A stretch of DNA of 64,000 bases. It comes from an uncultured Prevotellaceae bacterium (GTDB lineage Bacteria; Bacteroidota; Bacteroidia; Bacteroidales; Muribaculaceae). The position numbers and the translations under genes were made by a program. The stretch's first letter is position 1. Every line of letters starts with the position of its first letter. Under the pieces are notes generated by a model, which worked only from the letters and a program-made list of their open reading frames with translations, was not told the DNA's origin and made no database searches. Location: NCBI GenBank assembly GCA_905207705.1, contig CAJLMA010000003.1, forward strand, positions 1 through 64,000. The letters are read 5' to 3'. Below, one piece after another: positions 18,666 through 29,900 of this stretch.

Positions 18666-20441
18666 TTACATCAATATTTTCTCGGCTTCTGTTCCGGTAG
18701 CAGCAGTTACTACTACTACATAAACGCCTCGAGCCACATTGTCGCCGAGGTCAAGCCTTACGAGTTCTCCGCCTTGGCTTATCCCGGAATAAACGGTCTT
18801 GCCGCTGGCAGCCTCAACAACATTGACAGTCATAGAGCCGTTGACGCTTCCGGCATTGATTTCCACGATGCCATCGCCTGCCGACTTGATGCTTATTCCG
18901 CTGCCTGCAACAGTCATGCCCACCGAGCCGATACTTTCTTCGTATTCTTCTTGATCGGCCATGATCTGACGGTTGTTCTCGCGATATTCGGCACTGAACA
19001 TGTCAGCTATGGCTTCTTCAGGACGAGCGTATGTATCGAAATATACTCCGAAACCCTGGAATTTAGTCTCATCGTAATCGGCAAGATACAATGATACACC
19101 TTCCGACGTTGAAGATCCCGATACCGTCAAGCAAGCGTCACTGTCGACACTACGCAAGTTGAACAATCCGTCCTCAAGCTGTTTCAAGTACCATTCTTGC
19201 GATGTAGCACCATTCTCGGCCGACAACCTCAATGTCTTACCAAACAAAGCCTCAAGATAGTTTCCGCTGTTTACTTCCTTCAACCTATAAGTGTACATCT
19301 TACCCTCAACCGGAATGAACTCAAATTGCAAATTCTCGTCCGCATTGTCGTTCTTCAAGCAGAATTGGTTGTTACCGGTCATAGACACAAACCTGTCGGA
19401 GAATTTTTCTATCAAGTAATATGTATTACCTGCTACAATCTCTTCAGGGCGTTTGAATCGTGCTGCATCTTCAAACACGCTCAAATCCCAAGAATCATGC
19501 CATTTCACGACAGGATACCCAGAACGCATGCTCAACGGAAGCCATACATAATTGGACACTTCTACATTCGACGAGTTCCAACGGTCACCCATGTAGATAT
19601 AAGCATCTTCATATTCTTCCACTTTCAACACATAAGTGCTTTGAGAATGATAGGTAGTTCCCTTGTCATCATCTACCGTGAAATTTTCGCTCGGATTCCA
19701 TTTACCAAGTATTTCAGTCGTCCAAGCCGAATGTCCCGGATTAGGATTCCACCCGGTACATCCTGAGAACAATCCGAAATAAACATCGCCCAACTTGAAA
19801 ATTGCCGGAGCTTCATAAGACAATCCGTTCAATATCTTAGTCTCGGTAATCGGATTCTGCTCAGTAGTCAAGTAATCATCGCTCAACAATGCAACATTCA
19901 TATTGGTATTCATATCGGTTGAGCCGAAATGATATGCCTTGCCGTCAGTGTCCTTAAAAACAGTCTGGTCACGCGAATCATGATTATTTGGCCTGAAAGT
20001 CGATGAGAATTCATATGGGCCTTCTATCTTGTCGGCAGTAGCCACGCACACTCGAGCCTTGCCATAACCGGTACCATCTTCCCAATGAATGTACATTACC
20101 CATTTTTGGGTTTTGTCATTGTATATCACCTTTGGGCGTTCGAGTGTCGCTTGTCCTGTTTCTTCATCAAGAGCCTGGCTGGTCTTAAATGCAAGGCCAA
20201 GGTTTTCCCAATTATACAAGTCGGTTGAACGATAGCAACTTACTCCGACCGAGGTCATTCCCGAGCGGTTCTCCCCAAACCAATAATATGCGCCATCATG
20301 AGCAACGACACAGCATCCATGAGCATTGATATGAGCGCCTCTTGTGTCATTCCAGTTTTCTCCGGGAGTAAATCGGTCGACAGCATGTAACGAACTCATT
20401 GGCAAAATTACCAATGCCAACGAAAATATCCAATGTTTCAT
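18666..20441 (-). CDS. Secreted GH43 (subfamily 24-like) exo-beta-1,3-galactanase candidate with ricin-like module
   Basis: 591 residues from the second ATG (MKHWIFSLALV), with a signal peptide ending near residue 20. Residue numbers here count from the upstream ATG at 20447, two residues earlier. The five-blade propeller begins GENWNDTRGAHINAHG, the signature I associate with GH43_24. Glu212 in YEAPAIFK fits the catalytic acid and Gln269 in SQSTYV the unusual Gln base of exo-beta-1,3-galactanases. A ricin-like sugar-binding module spans about 345-475 and a type IX-like sorting tail ends the protein. It would trim galactose units from a beta-1,3-galactan backbone. It is separated from the preceding gene by a terminator-like hairpin. 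Confidence 0.82.
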   Translation of the reverse strand: MKHWIFSLALVILPMSSLHAVDRFTPGENWNDTRGAHINAHGCCVVAHDGAYYWFGENRSGMTSVGVSCYRSTDLYNWENLGLAFKTSQALDEETGQATLERPKVIYNDKTQKWVMYIHWEDGTGYGKARVCVATADKIEGPYEFSSTFRPNNHDSRDQTVFKDTDGKAYHFGSTDMNTNMNVALLSDDYLTTEQNPITETKILNGLSYEAPAIFKLGDVYFGLFSGCTGWNPNPGHSAWTTEILGKWNPSENFTVDDDKGTTYHSQSTYVLKVEEYEDAYIYMGDRWNSSNVEVSNYVWLPLSMRSGYPVVKWHDSWDLSVFEDAARFKRPEEIVAGNTYYLIEKFSDRFVSMTGNNQFCLKNDNADENLQFEFIPVEGKMYTYRLKEVNSGNYLEALFGKTLRLSAENGATSQEWYLKQLEDGLFNLRSVDSDACLTVSGSSTSEGVSLYLADYDETKFQGFGVYFDTYARPEEAIADMFSAEYRENNRQIMADQEEYEESIGSVGMTVAGSGISIKSAGDGIVEINAGSVNGSMTVNVVEAASGKTVYSGISQGGELVRLDLGDNVARGVYVVVVTAATGTEAEKILM

Positions 20442-20460
20442 ATCCATAAATTATAAAAAA

Positions 20461-20492
20461 TGCCGGTGGGACACGGTTGCTACCCACCGGCA
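20461..20492 (-). terminator. Hairpin between the duplicated lectin-like gene and the GH43 gene
   Basis: A 10-bp perfect GC-rich stem (20461-20470 with 20483-20492), followed on the minus strand by TTTTTT. It would end or weaken the transcript before the GH43 gene. Confidence 0.8.
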
Positions 20493-20512
20493 AGCGTTTT
20501 GATTATGATTAA

Positions 20513-23500
20513 TTACTTATTAATTGCCTTGAATACTTGGCGTTGTCCATTGCAAATAGCCTCGCAGATGATGATGCTTGTTCCGTTCAATTGTATCGGC
20601 TCTCCCGAAACATAAGAATCGGTAGCATACAATAGAAGACCCATTGAATCATATACCTTGACAGCAGTTCCTTCTTCTGCACCCATCAACACAAGTTGAT
20701 TGTCGTTTACAGCCCAGCTCAAGTTATTGTTTACGACTGCATCTTCAACGTCGCTCAAGTCGGCAAGCAACGGAGCATATGCACCTGTAGCATCATAAGT
20801 AAAGTATTCAACGTCGCCAAATTCGTTTTCAAAACCTGCCTTTTGGCCAAGGACGCGTGAAGTTCCTGTCAATTGCATTTCGTCAACTTCAAACGGTTCC
20901 ATCGATGAACCCCAGCCGCCACCATTCAAGAAGCGTTCTTGATACAATGTAACTTTGATTTGCTTGCACTCGGCAGTAGTTGTATAAGACATTGAATATT
21001 CTTCAAAGTCGCCCATGTTTTCTATGTCAACCGATGTTCCAAGGTCGGTATCTTGAACTTCTTGGATTTTTACCGATGCCATGATTTCGGCTATTGCATC
21101 GTCCTCGGTCTTCATACCACCGCGTGCAAGGAATGTCAAGCTGTAGGTTTCGTTAGGAGCAACGTCAACGATTTGGCTCACTGTTCCGGCTCCCCATCCG
21201 TCGTTCCAAGTATAACGTTTCAACTGCATGACATGGTTGTTCTTGTCAAGCTCGTTGTTGATTTCTTGGTTCGTGATGAAATATTGGCAGTTATATTGAT
21301 CGAACGGATTCAATTGCCATCCTTCTACTTCACGGATGGTTCCGCTAATGGTATCACCATATTCTTTTTCAAATCCCGGGTTCTTCAACAAGTTCTCTAC
21401 AACTGCGCCGTTTTCTACTGTCCAATCAGGTTGGTTACCAAAGTCTTCGGCACGCAAAGTGTCTACCGGCATGCCGTCACGATAGATGAACATGCGCTTG
21501 TCGGGAGTAACTGCGATACGATAAGTGTGGTAGCGACCGTCGTTGTTGTAGAATGCACCTGAACCGCCTTCGCCTGTAGTGGCAGGATTAGTCAAGCTCA
21601 CCTTGCGGTCGGGACCATCGTAGATGCTGACGTCGTTTGCGCTGACGTATGCCTTGAAGCCTGCGCCCTCTTCGGTGACTGCATAAGCGTTGAACGCCTT
21701 AGCTGCATTGTCGGTCTTGACACGGAATTCAACAGTGTAACCGTTTTCGCCGGCAGTGAAACCATCAGCAATAGCGTGCTCAAATGTTTCATCATCACCT
21801 GTTCCCTTGTAAACAGGATTCTGTGACAAGTCTTTTTGTTCAAGCTCTGAGCCGTAACCTTTAAGGTTGATATAAGAACGAGTATCGCCACTGCGCAAGA
21901 TGAGTTGGCCATCACTTTCAGCCAAAGAACTTTCAAGAGTAACGATTACGTCTGTAGAAGTGTTTGGAGCAACTTCTTCAGGGAATACCGAGAATCCACC
22001 TGTTGCAGTTATTTCAATAGGTTGATCTGCGCTCAAGCCCGAAGAAGCGATATTGATAGTTTCAGAATTGCCTGTTCCGTCGATAGTCAAGTCAGAAACC
22101 GAAGGAGCGATTTCCACTACCGGTGGAGCGTATGCACCTGTTGCATCATATGTGAAGTATTCAACGTCACCAAACTCGTTTTCAAAACCAGCAGTTTCTC
22201 CAAGTACGCGTGAAGTTCCTGTCAATTGCATTTCGTCTACTTCAAACGGTTCCATCGATGAGCCCCAGCCGCCACCGTTCAAGAAGCGTTCCTGATGCAA
22301 TGTAACTTTGATTTGCTTGCACTCGGCCGAAGTTGTATAAGACATTGAATATTCTTCAAAGTCGCCCATGTTCTCGATGTCGACCGATGTTCCGAGGTCG
22401 GTGTCTTGTACTTCTTGTATCTTTACCGATGCCATGATTTCGGCTATTGCATCATCCTCGGTCTTCATGCCACCACGGGCAAGGAATGTCAAGCTGTAGG
22501 TTTCGTTAGGAGCAACGTCCACGATTTGGCTTACTGTTCCTGCACCCCATCCGTCGTTCCAAGTGTAACGGTTCAACTGCATTACATGGTTGTTCTTGTC
22601 AAGCTCGTTGCTGATTTCCTGATTTACCACAAAATAAGAACAGTTGTATTGGTCGAACGGGTTCAATTGCCATCCTTCTACTTCACGGATGGTTCCGCTC
22701 ACAACACCGCCGAATTCACCTTCAAAACCGGGGTTCTTCAACAAGTTCTCTACAACTGCGCCATTCTCTACTGCCCATTCAGGTTGATGTCCGAAATCTT
22801 CTGTACGCAATGTGTCGACAGGCATACCGTCTCGATAGATAAACATACGTTTGTCGGGAGTAACAGCAATGCGGTATGTATGATACTTGCCGTCGTTGTT
22901 GTAGAATGCACCTGAACCGCCTGTGCCTGTAGTGGCAGGATTGGTCAAGCTCACCTTGCGGTCGGGACCGTCATAGATGCTGACATCGTTTGCGCTGACA
23001 TATGCCTTGAAACCTGCGCCCTCTTCGGTGACTGCATAAGCATTGAACGCCTTGGCTGCATTGTCGGTCTTGACACGGAATTCAACAGTGTAACCGTTTT
23101 CGCCGGCAGCAAAATCACTCGCCGTGAATGTTTCATCGTCACCTGTGCCCTTGTAAACAGGATTCTGTGACAAGTCCTTGATTTCAAGAGGAGTTCCGTA
23201 ACCTACAAGATTTACATAAGCTCGATAATCGCCGCTGCGCAAGATGAGTTGGCCATTTGTCTTTGCAAGAGAACTGGTCAATGTCACCATTACTTGAGTG
23301 CCGTTGGCACTTTCAGCCGGCAATGTGGTCGGGAATACCTCAAAACCAGATGTGGTGGTTAGCGTCACATCTTCTACAAGATTGGCAGCTGTAATAGGCA
23401 ATTGCACCGACGAACCGGTACCATTAATTACAACAGCTCCCGAATTGGCTGTATTTTCAACAGCCAATATCTGTGCTTGCGCACCTGCATTTACTGCAAA

Positions 23501-23563
23501 ACCATTAAACGGCATGGACAATGCCAAGGCCAATAATGGTACTGATAAAAATAGCTTTTTCAC
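20513..23563 (-). CDS. Large secreted protein with two near-identical lectin/CBM repeats
   Basis: 1016 residues with a signal peptide (1-23). Two tandem units of about 451 residues each hold a short beta-domain, a LamG/concanavalin-like domain (NGYTVEFRVKTDNA, GKYHTYRIAVTPDKRMFIYRDG) and a CBM4/9-like domain (ENLLKNPGFE, GWGAGTVSQIVDVAPNETYSL). A type IX-like tail closes it. No catalytic motif was recognised; the likely role is glycan binding at the cell surface. The gene for the GH128-like protein lies 39 bp upstream, so the two are probably co-transcribed. Confidence 0.75.
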   Translation of the reverse strand: MKKLFLSVPLLALALSMPFNGFAVNAGAQAQILAVENTANSGAVVINGTGSSVQLPITAANLVEDVTLTTTSGFEVFPTTLPAESANGTQVMVTLTSSLAKTNGQLILRSGDYRAYVNLVGYGTPLEIKDLSQNPVYKGTGDDETFTASDFAAGENGYTVEFRVKTDNAAKAFNAYAVTEEGAGFKAYVSANDVSIYDGPDRKVSLTNPATTGTGGSGAFYNNDGKYHTYRIAVTPDKRMFIYRDGMPVDTLRTEDFGHQPEWAVENGAVVENLLKNPGFEGEFGGVVSGTIREVEGWQLNPFDQYNCSYFVVNQEISNELDKNNHVMQLNRYTWNDGWGAGTVSQIVDVAPNETYSLTFLARGGMKTEDDAIAEIMASVKIQEVQDTDLGTSVDIENMGDFEEYSMSYTTSAECKQIKVTLHQERFLNGGGWGSSMEPFEVDEMQLTGTSRVLGETAGFENEFGDVEYFTYDATGAYAPPVVEIAPSVSDLTIDGTGNSETINIASSGLSADQPIEITATGGFSVFPEEVAPNTSTDVIVTLESSLAESDGQLILRSGDTRSYINLKGYGSELEQKDLSQNPVYKGTGDDETFEHAIADGFTAGENGYTVEFRVKTDNAAKAFNAYAVTEEGAGFKAYVSANDVSIYDGPDRKVSLTNPATTGEGGSGAFYNNDGRYHTYRIAVTPDKRMFIYRDGMPVDTLRAEDFGNQPDWTVENGAVVENLLKNPGFEKEYGDTISGTIREVEGWQLNPFDQYNCQYFITNQEINNELDKNNHVMQLKRYTWNDGWGAGTVSQIVDVAPNETYSLTFLARGGMKTEDDAIAEIMASVKIQEVQDTDLGTSVDIENMGDFEEYSMSYTTTAECKQIKVTLYQERFLNGGGWGSSMEPFEVDEMQLTGTSRVLGQKAGFENEFGDVEYFTYDATGAYAPLLADLSDVEDAVVNNNLSWAVNDNQLVLMGAEEGTAVKVYDSMGLLLYATDSYVSGEPIQLNGTSIIICEAICNGQRQVFKAINK
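20778..23450 (-). repeat. Tandem duplication, period 1353 bp, inside the lectin-like gene
   Basis: Blocks match at a constant offset of 1353 bp (for example 20778 with 22131, and 21721 with 23074). Long stretches are nearly identical at the DNA level, so the duplication is recent or kept uniform by gene conversion. The limits given are approximate. Confidence 0.85.
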
Positions 23564-23602
23564 GTTGTGTAAATTTAGAAATGATAAAAAATGTTATTTG
23601 GT

Positions 23603-26392
23603 TTAGTTTTTTATAATCTTAATGCTTTTCCCTCCTGACAAGGCTACATATATGCCCGGCAACAATGACGAAAGTGAAAGCGACATTGCCGATGCTGAAT
23701 AAAGCAGACATTGGCCATTAATGGAATACACGCCGACCGAAGCCATTTCTGACCTGTCGGACATTCGCAACTCGCAAGTCCCGAAGTCATACACGAGCGA
23801 TGGGTTTCCTCCGGCTATCGTTTCAAGACCTACACTGCCGTTTGCCGAGCCAATTACGCACCACCCTGCAGTATCTCCCTGTGAGCGTCCGCTATTGCCC
23901 GACTTTTCACGGTCTTTAAACAATTCGGCATGTTCGCCGCTTATGCAATTGGTTCTTAATGTCGCAGTCACGTCATCATTCATCGTCTGGGTCGCAGCAA
24001 AAAAAGCCGCGTCGCCAAAGTATGATTCGTAATCTATGTAATAAGGATGCGACACATTCATGGGCACAGCTCCGTCGGGAGTAACTTCCACTTTTATCTT
24101 CCGACCGCCAAATTCGCTTTCGCCTCGCTCCAACGCCACATAATTGACAGTTTCGGGCAAAATAACACCTGTAGCCAATTCTTCACGTTGAAGCACTATG
24201 TCAAATCCTGTTTCAGTAACATTAAACACTTTTGCCACTGCCGGATATTCATTTCTCATGTTTTGCACCGAAGCCATCACAACCGGCACCACATCGAGCG
24301 CGCCATCGAATGCCACATGCACTACATCGCCGCCTACATTGTCTATTCGGCCTACTTTTGCCTTCAACCCTCCCAATTCATAGTCGCCTATACGGGGGAA
24401 AATCATATAAGACAATGTGTCTTGACTAACGAATGACTGTCCTTTGTTGTAATTCCACATCGACACGCCTATTTCACAAGTCGATTTGGAAGATGACTGT
24501 ATTTTCGGCAACATCGGAGTTTTCATGCGATACGTCTGCGTGCCGAGGATAATCACCGGAGTTTCATCATACTGGTCGGTGTAAGCATAAAACCTCATGT
24601 CTTCGGGTGTAGTGATTTTACCAATCACAGGAGCAGATGCATCGGTCACAACAGCCCCGTATTGTACTTCATTGGATGTTGTCTTCACGTCGCCGTCAAC
24701 TACCGCCTTTACCCTATAAACTATAACGCTTCCGCTTGATAATTCACAGTCGACAGGTTCTGAATAAGACATTTGCGGGAACTTGACCCTCGCAACTTCT
24801 TCAAATACGTCACCACCTACCGATTTTTCAACTATATACTCGTCTACTTGCTCGCAGTTCACGTCGGTCCACGATAATTCAAAAGCATTGTCAGCCTCAT
24901 TGAACACATAAGTCAATTGCGGGTCTTCCCTGAAGCTCCACGAGGGTATCACTTCCTTGTCTCGACAGAATGCCTGTGCCGCATTGAAGTTGGCATACAC
25001 TTCCCCTGCCGGCGTAAGATTGAGATTGTTCCAGAACATTGCACGTTTCTCTTCAACCCAGTTGTATATTGAATAACGCTCAATGAAAGAACATGTATCC
25101 ATCATCGCAAGTACCTCCTCTATGAACTTGCGTTGCTTTTCCTGTTGCTCGGGCTTGCTGTCGGGCCACCCCTCATGAGTCCAGTTAGCACCGTTGTTCC
25201 ATTCGGTAATCCAAATCGGACATCCAGTCTTCTCATGCACCTCTTTCAAGGCCTTATACCAGTCATCGACTGTCGAACATACCACCGAGCTGCCACGTCC
25301 GCCCCAATAGGCATGTATGGCTACATAGTCAACACGGTAATTGCGCTTGCGGCATTCCGACATGAAATTATACAACCAATTGAAATCGGTAGTGGCCGGA
25401 GAACCGAGCCTTTTGCCAGTCTGAAGGTGCTTTGGCCATTCCTCAATGGCTTTTGACACCGACACGTTTGATTGCTCGGTGTGGTCGGGTTCGTTATAGC
25501 TCAACAAGTGGGATGATTCAGTAACGTTAAACAGCAAGTTCCAATCGCCTCCATGACCCCACTTTTCTTGCACAAATTCCTGATTGCGCCACGGCGTTCC
25601 TTTCACTTCGGGCGAACGGCCATAATCAGGATTGTCGCTCCAGCTGTACAACCATGTGCTGCGTGTCACGTCACACTGCTCCTCAAGGTAACCTTCGGGC
25701 GGATTGGTCTGGCTGTTGCCGCCTACCCATCCTTTCTTGGATGGTTCTTGCCACTTGAACACCCTTATAAAAGAGACTTTACCGGCCAGCTCCTTTGGCA
25801 ATGCAGTCTCAAGGTCGCCCTCGCTTGCAATGAACACCCGACTGTATCCCAACCCGTCGGGTTCGGTGGCAAATGTCGCCATGTATCCGCGTTTCAACTT
25901 GAACGAGCGTATGTCGTTTTCCTGTCCAAGCTCGCGACGCAAGTTGGCTGCGACCTCCTCGGCCGGTGCATTGGAATAAAAATAACCTGTTTCGTATTTA
26001 GAAGACTCTCCCGTGAAATCGGCCTCCTCAAATGTCTCAAGCGGCATATACCCTGCCGGATGCGCCATCACGAGTGTACCTTGTCTATATATGGAAACGC
26101 GACAATTTTCATCGGGAACCATGGCGGCACCGTTTATAGTAATTGCGGTCGAATATTTGTCAATAACATTCTGTGGAGATACATTGTCGAAAAACAACCC
26201 TGCGTCTTCCGAGGCTAAATCTACCGTAACTCCGTCGGCAATGGGCGCGTCACCACTATTTATATGTAAATCGGTGGCATCGGTCAACGCACGACTTGTT
26301 TCAACCGACTCCACGGCTTCCACATTTCGTGCAGCAACTGAAAAAAAGCTTGCCACACAGGCCAACGCCATTATGATTTTTCTTATATTCAT
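23603..26392 (-). CDS. Secreted GH128-like glycoside hydrolase
   Basis: 929 residues with a signal peptide (1-22). A beta-sandwich (about 40-200) precedes a TIM-barrel of the asl1/GH128 type (about 205-480): YNEPDHTEQ with Glu301, VDYVAIHAYWGG, and PIWITEWNNG with Glu397 as acid/base and nucleophile candidates. A fibronectin-like module, H-type-lectin-like repeats and a type IX-like sorting tail follow. GH128 members known to me cut beta-1,3-glucan; here the neighbours suggest a beta-1,3-galactan or a related backbone. It is a paralogue of the gene at 31282-34770. Confidence 0.82.
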   Translation of the reverse strand: MNIRKIIMALACVASFFSVAARNVEAVESVETSRALTDATDLHINSGDAPIADGVTVDLASEDAGLFFDNVSPQNVIDKYSTAITINGAAMVPDENCRVSIYRQGTLVMAHPAGYMPLETFEEADFTGESSKYETGYFYSNAPAEEVAANLRRELGQENDIRSFKLKRGYMATFATEPDGLGYSRVFIASEGDLETALPKELAGKVSFIRVFKWQEPSKKGWVGGNSQTNPPEGYLEEQCDVTRSTWLYSWSDNPDYGRSPEVKGTPWRNQEFVQEKWGHGGDWNLLFNVTESSHLLSYNEPDHTEQSNVSVSKAIEEWPKHLQTGKRLGSPATTDFNWLYNFMSECRKRNYRVDYVAIHAYWGGRGSSVVCSTVDDWYKALKEVHEKTGCPIWITEWNNGANWTHEGWPDSKPEQQEKQRKFIEEVLAMMDTCSFIERYSIYNWVEEKRAMFWNNLNLTPAGEVYANFNAAQAFCRDKEVIPSWSFREDPQLTYVFNEADNAFELSWTDVNCEQVDEYIVEKSVGGDVFEEVARVKFPQMSYSEPVDCELSSGSVIVYRVKAVVDGDVKTTSNEVQYGAVVTDASAPVIGKITTPEDMRFYAYTDQYDETPVIILGTQTYRMKTPMLPKIQSSSKSTCEIGVSMWNYNKGQSFVSQDTLSYMIFPRIGDYELGGLKAKVGRIDNVGGDVVHVAFDGALDVVPVVMASVQNMRNEYPAVAKVFNVTETGFDIVLQREELATGVILPETVNYVALERGESEFGGRKIKVEVTPDGAVPMNVSHPYYIDYESYFGDAAFFAATQTMNDDVTATLRTNCISGEHAELFKDREKSGNSGRSQGDTAGWCVIGSANGSVGLETIAGGNPSLVYDFGTCELRMSDRSEMASVGVYSINGQCLLYSASAMSLSLSSLLPGIYVALSGGKSIKIIKN

Positions 26393-26970
26393 AGTTTCGT
26401 TTTAGCTTTATGTTAAATTCAATCACGGTAAAAGTCAATGATGCAATATATATTGCCCTTCGGCTTATCTAATTTCATTCCTCAAATCGGAACCTACAAG
26501 CGAACGCCTCTATAAAAATTGTTCGCTCTCTGTAAATTTTGCAGTCTAAAATTAGAATAAAAGTATTTCAAGAATGTCCGAATATAATTCAACAGGGTAC
26601 TTAAATATGCCATTTCGGGAATTTATACCTTTTATGAAACAAAAATAGCCTATACGCCTGTTACAGCCTATTAAAGCTAAAACTATGCAGATGAAACCCA
26701 TGAAAGACCGATTACAAATACCCGGAATAAATACGCAATGAACCGGTTATCGGCACCATGTCATCGTAGGGATGCTATTCACCACGTCTGATAGCACTCG
26801 CACAGGAACGGTTAAACCGGCAAAACTTCACAACATTAGACGCAACCCACCTCTACCATAATACTTGTATTGGATTTCCCCCCCCTGATGTTACCGGGTG
26901 GCAACTATAAAAAAATCCGTGGCATGCGCAAGGCATGCCACGGACAGAGCCAAATAGCTAATCAGATATA
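26393..26970. other. Intergenic region, 578 bp
   Basis: No gene recognised. It holds the terminator of the FIVAR gene at the right end (26916-26944) and, at 26634-26641, TGAAACAA, an element also found upstream of the FIVAR gene and of SusC. A TACC-T-run precedes it, as at the SusC copy. It is the likely regulatory region of the GH128-like gene. Confidence 0.5.
26916..26944 (-). terminator. Terminator of the FIVAR/ricin-repeat gene
   Basis: A 12-bp perfect stem (26916-26927 with 26933-26944), then TTTTT on the minus strand. Confidence 0.88.
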
Positions 26971-29900
26971 TTATTTCACAATTACCACACGGCTTCCGTT
27001 GCAGTTATTGTCAACCACTGTGAGCACATAAGTACCCGGAACCAAGTCGAATGTATATTCATTTTCCACGGTAACGACTGTTCCTACAAGCGTTCCGTTC
27101 ATCGAGTAAACATTTACAGTAGCTTCTCCTTCAAGACCGGCCACGCGGAGGACACCGCCGTTGCTTGTAACGGTCAATTGCGACAATTCAACGCCGGCAA
27201 CACCATTAAGTATCTTTGAATATTCAAGAGCTTCTTCAAGAGTTTCAGTAATGTCGGCAACTTCCGATGACGTGTAGTTGTCAGGATTTTCAACCACTGC
27301 CTTGGCATCGGCAAGAGCGGCATCAAGTATCGAGTTGCTTGTGTATTCGGCAATGAATGCCTCACATTCAGCGATAAGAGCTTCAAGCTCGGTCAAGTCG
27401 TGGGCAGGAATCACGGCAGCTTTGAATGTTTCCATTGCGGCCTTTAATGTCTCAACGCTTGCAAGCAAGTCGGCTTGAGTGCTCGTTTCGCTTGAGAGGA
27501 CTTCAGTTGCTGCATCGATTGCATTTTGCAATTGTATCAGTGCAGTTGACGGATAGTTACCCGGCTTCAAGCCTTCGGTTGCTTCATCATGCAATGCTTG
27601 AGCCTCTTCGATTACGGCTGCAAGACCGGTACTTTCAACCAATCCGGCACGGAATGTTTCGATGGCTGTGTTTATGTTTGCCACAAGATCATCAACTGTA
27701 GCTTGCGAAACTGCTGCACGGTCAATTTCTTCGGCACCGGTTATTACCGACTGTAATGCGTCGACAACCGATTGTGGGCATTCACCTTCACCATCGCCAA
27801 TCTCAGTAACAGATTCAAGCAACGACTTAGCCAAAGCTATACGTTCGTCAAGAGCTGCAAAGTTGATGACAACCTTCGATGCAGTAAGCGTAGTCATTGC
27901 CGAATTTAATGTAGCCACAATTTCATCAACTTCTTCTTGAGTCAATTCAAGGTCGGTCAATGCAGCTTGAGCGGCTTCAAGGGCATTATTGAATGCATCT
28001 ATTGCTTCTTGAGGATAGTTACCGTCAAATTCTCCAGCCACCAAGTTCTGGTATTCTTCACCTTGTGCAGTTTCTACTGCAGACTTCAAGGCAGCACGAT
28101 CAACTGTAATAACGCTGTCGATGAATGTCTTGCGGGCAGCTTGCAATGTATTAAGATCTTCGACTGTCGGTTCAGCGTTGCCTTCGGCAGCGGTAATTGC
28201 AGTATTGAATGTGTCTACTGCAGCTTGAGGACGTTGACCCTTGTCATAACCTACATTGTCCTTTTCTGCCTCATAAAGTGCGCGTGCGCATTCAACTGCG
28301 TCAGCAAACACATCTTTTATGTCTTGTTGTTCAGTGTTTCCTGTCAAGGTTTCAACCCACTCACCAACTTCGAGAGTCAATGCGTCGGCTTCTTCTTGTT
28401 CTGTTGCATTGTCGGCTTTCTCTTGATAATCGGCAAGTTGAGCGTTAGCCTCGTCAAGCTTGGATTGATACCATTCGCCTACTTCGATACCTACTACTGC
28501 CTCGTCAAGAATTTCTTGAGCCGAAGCAAGCATTCCTTCAAGGTCATCCTTTATCACTTGGTTAGGATTGTTTACAAACTCGGTGCGAGCATCGTTCAAC
28601 TTTTCGGTCATTTCGTCAACTTGTTCTTGAGTTGCACCCGTCAATGCTTCAGCTTCCTCGATCACTGCCTCGAATGCATCGCACTTGGCATCGCTCCATT
28701 GGCCTATTTCATTGCCACGGTCGATGTTGCGCAATGTTGTGCGAGCCGAACCTATTGCGTCTTCAAGGGCTGTGCGGTCGGGGTCGTTAGGCATGTCAAC
28801 CTTTGTAAAACGTCCCCAGTGCGCGTTGTTCGAAGGAACGAAATCTTGGATTGCAGGAGTCTCGCCGCTCGAGAATGTCAACACTTTAGTCTCATCTTCA
28901 GCTTCCACGAGCGAGAACATGTCGACACCGCTCGTAGCCGTATAAACCATCTTCCATGTCGGGGCTTGAGCTTTGTCGACCAATGTGAAGTCATAAGCAA
29001 GAGCCTTGCCGTTGTTTATTACATAATAAGCACCATTGCCTGCAGCTTCAAACGACCAATGCTGGTTGGCATCGCCGGCAGTGTATTCGGCTGTTCCGAT
29101 GCTGCCGCCGGTAGCGGTCATGTAATTTGTGCTATACTTGGCAACAGAGAAACGGTAAAATTCTCCGGAAGCAGGAGCAAATACCGGTTTGTTCCATCCA
29201 TCTTCAAATGCTGCGATGGCAGTTGTCAACGTTGCCCATGCAGTGTTTATTTCTTCTTGTGTAGTTGCAGATGTCAATGCCTGTTGAGCAGCAGCGATGG
29301 CTGCATTGAGCGCGTCAACGGCAGACTGCGGATATTGCCATGCCTCTTCGCCAACTTCGGCTCCGGCTACCAATTCTTGAGCATCAGCGATGCTTTTTTC
29401 CAAAGCATAAGTAAGCATGCCTCCTTCTGTGGCTTCTACGACTACCCAGTTGCTGTTTCCGCCAGTACCCTTGTTGGTATAAACAGAGCTTCCGGGTTCT
29501 GTGCCATCAGTTCCGATGTGGCCGTTGAGTGCGTGGCGGTTGAATGCCACTTCGAGCGTCTCCGCATTTTGCAATTCTACAACCCACTTGGCATCATCTG
29601 CTGTCGGGTCGGTCGAAATAACCGAATTCCATCCTCCGGTCCAAGCGAAGTAACCGCTGCCATCAGATATTTGTATATTGTAAACATTAGGTTCTCCTTC
29701 AATTGGAACGAACTTGTAATGTTGTGTTGCCACGCCTGTCGGAGTGTTGATAACAAATTCAGTGCCGCCAGTATCCATTACCAAGCCCGATGACACTTGC
29801 ACGATCCAATAAGTCTTTTCAGGATCTAACGTGATTGAATTCATCGAGTTGTTAAAAACATTCACTGCCTCGTTGAGCGTTGTAACCGCCTCGTTGACTG

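Noticed and set aside
27937..29793. A 618-codon open frame on the plus strand opposite the FIVAR gene
   Set aside because: It lies fully antisense to a gene with clear repeats and a signal peptide; the frame is open because of the codon bias of the real gene.
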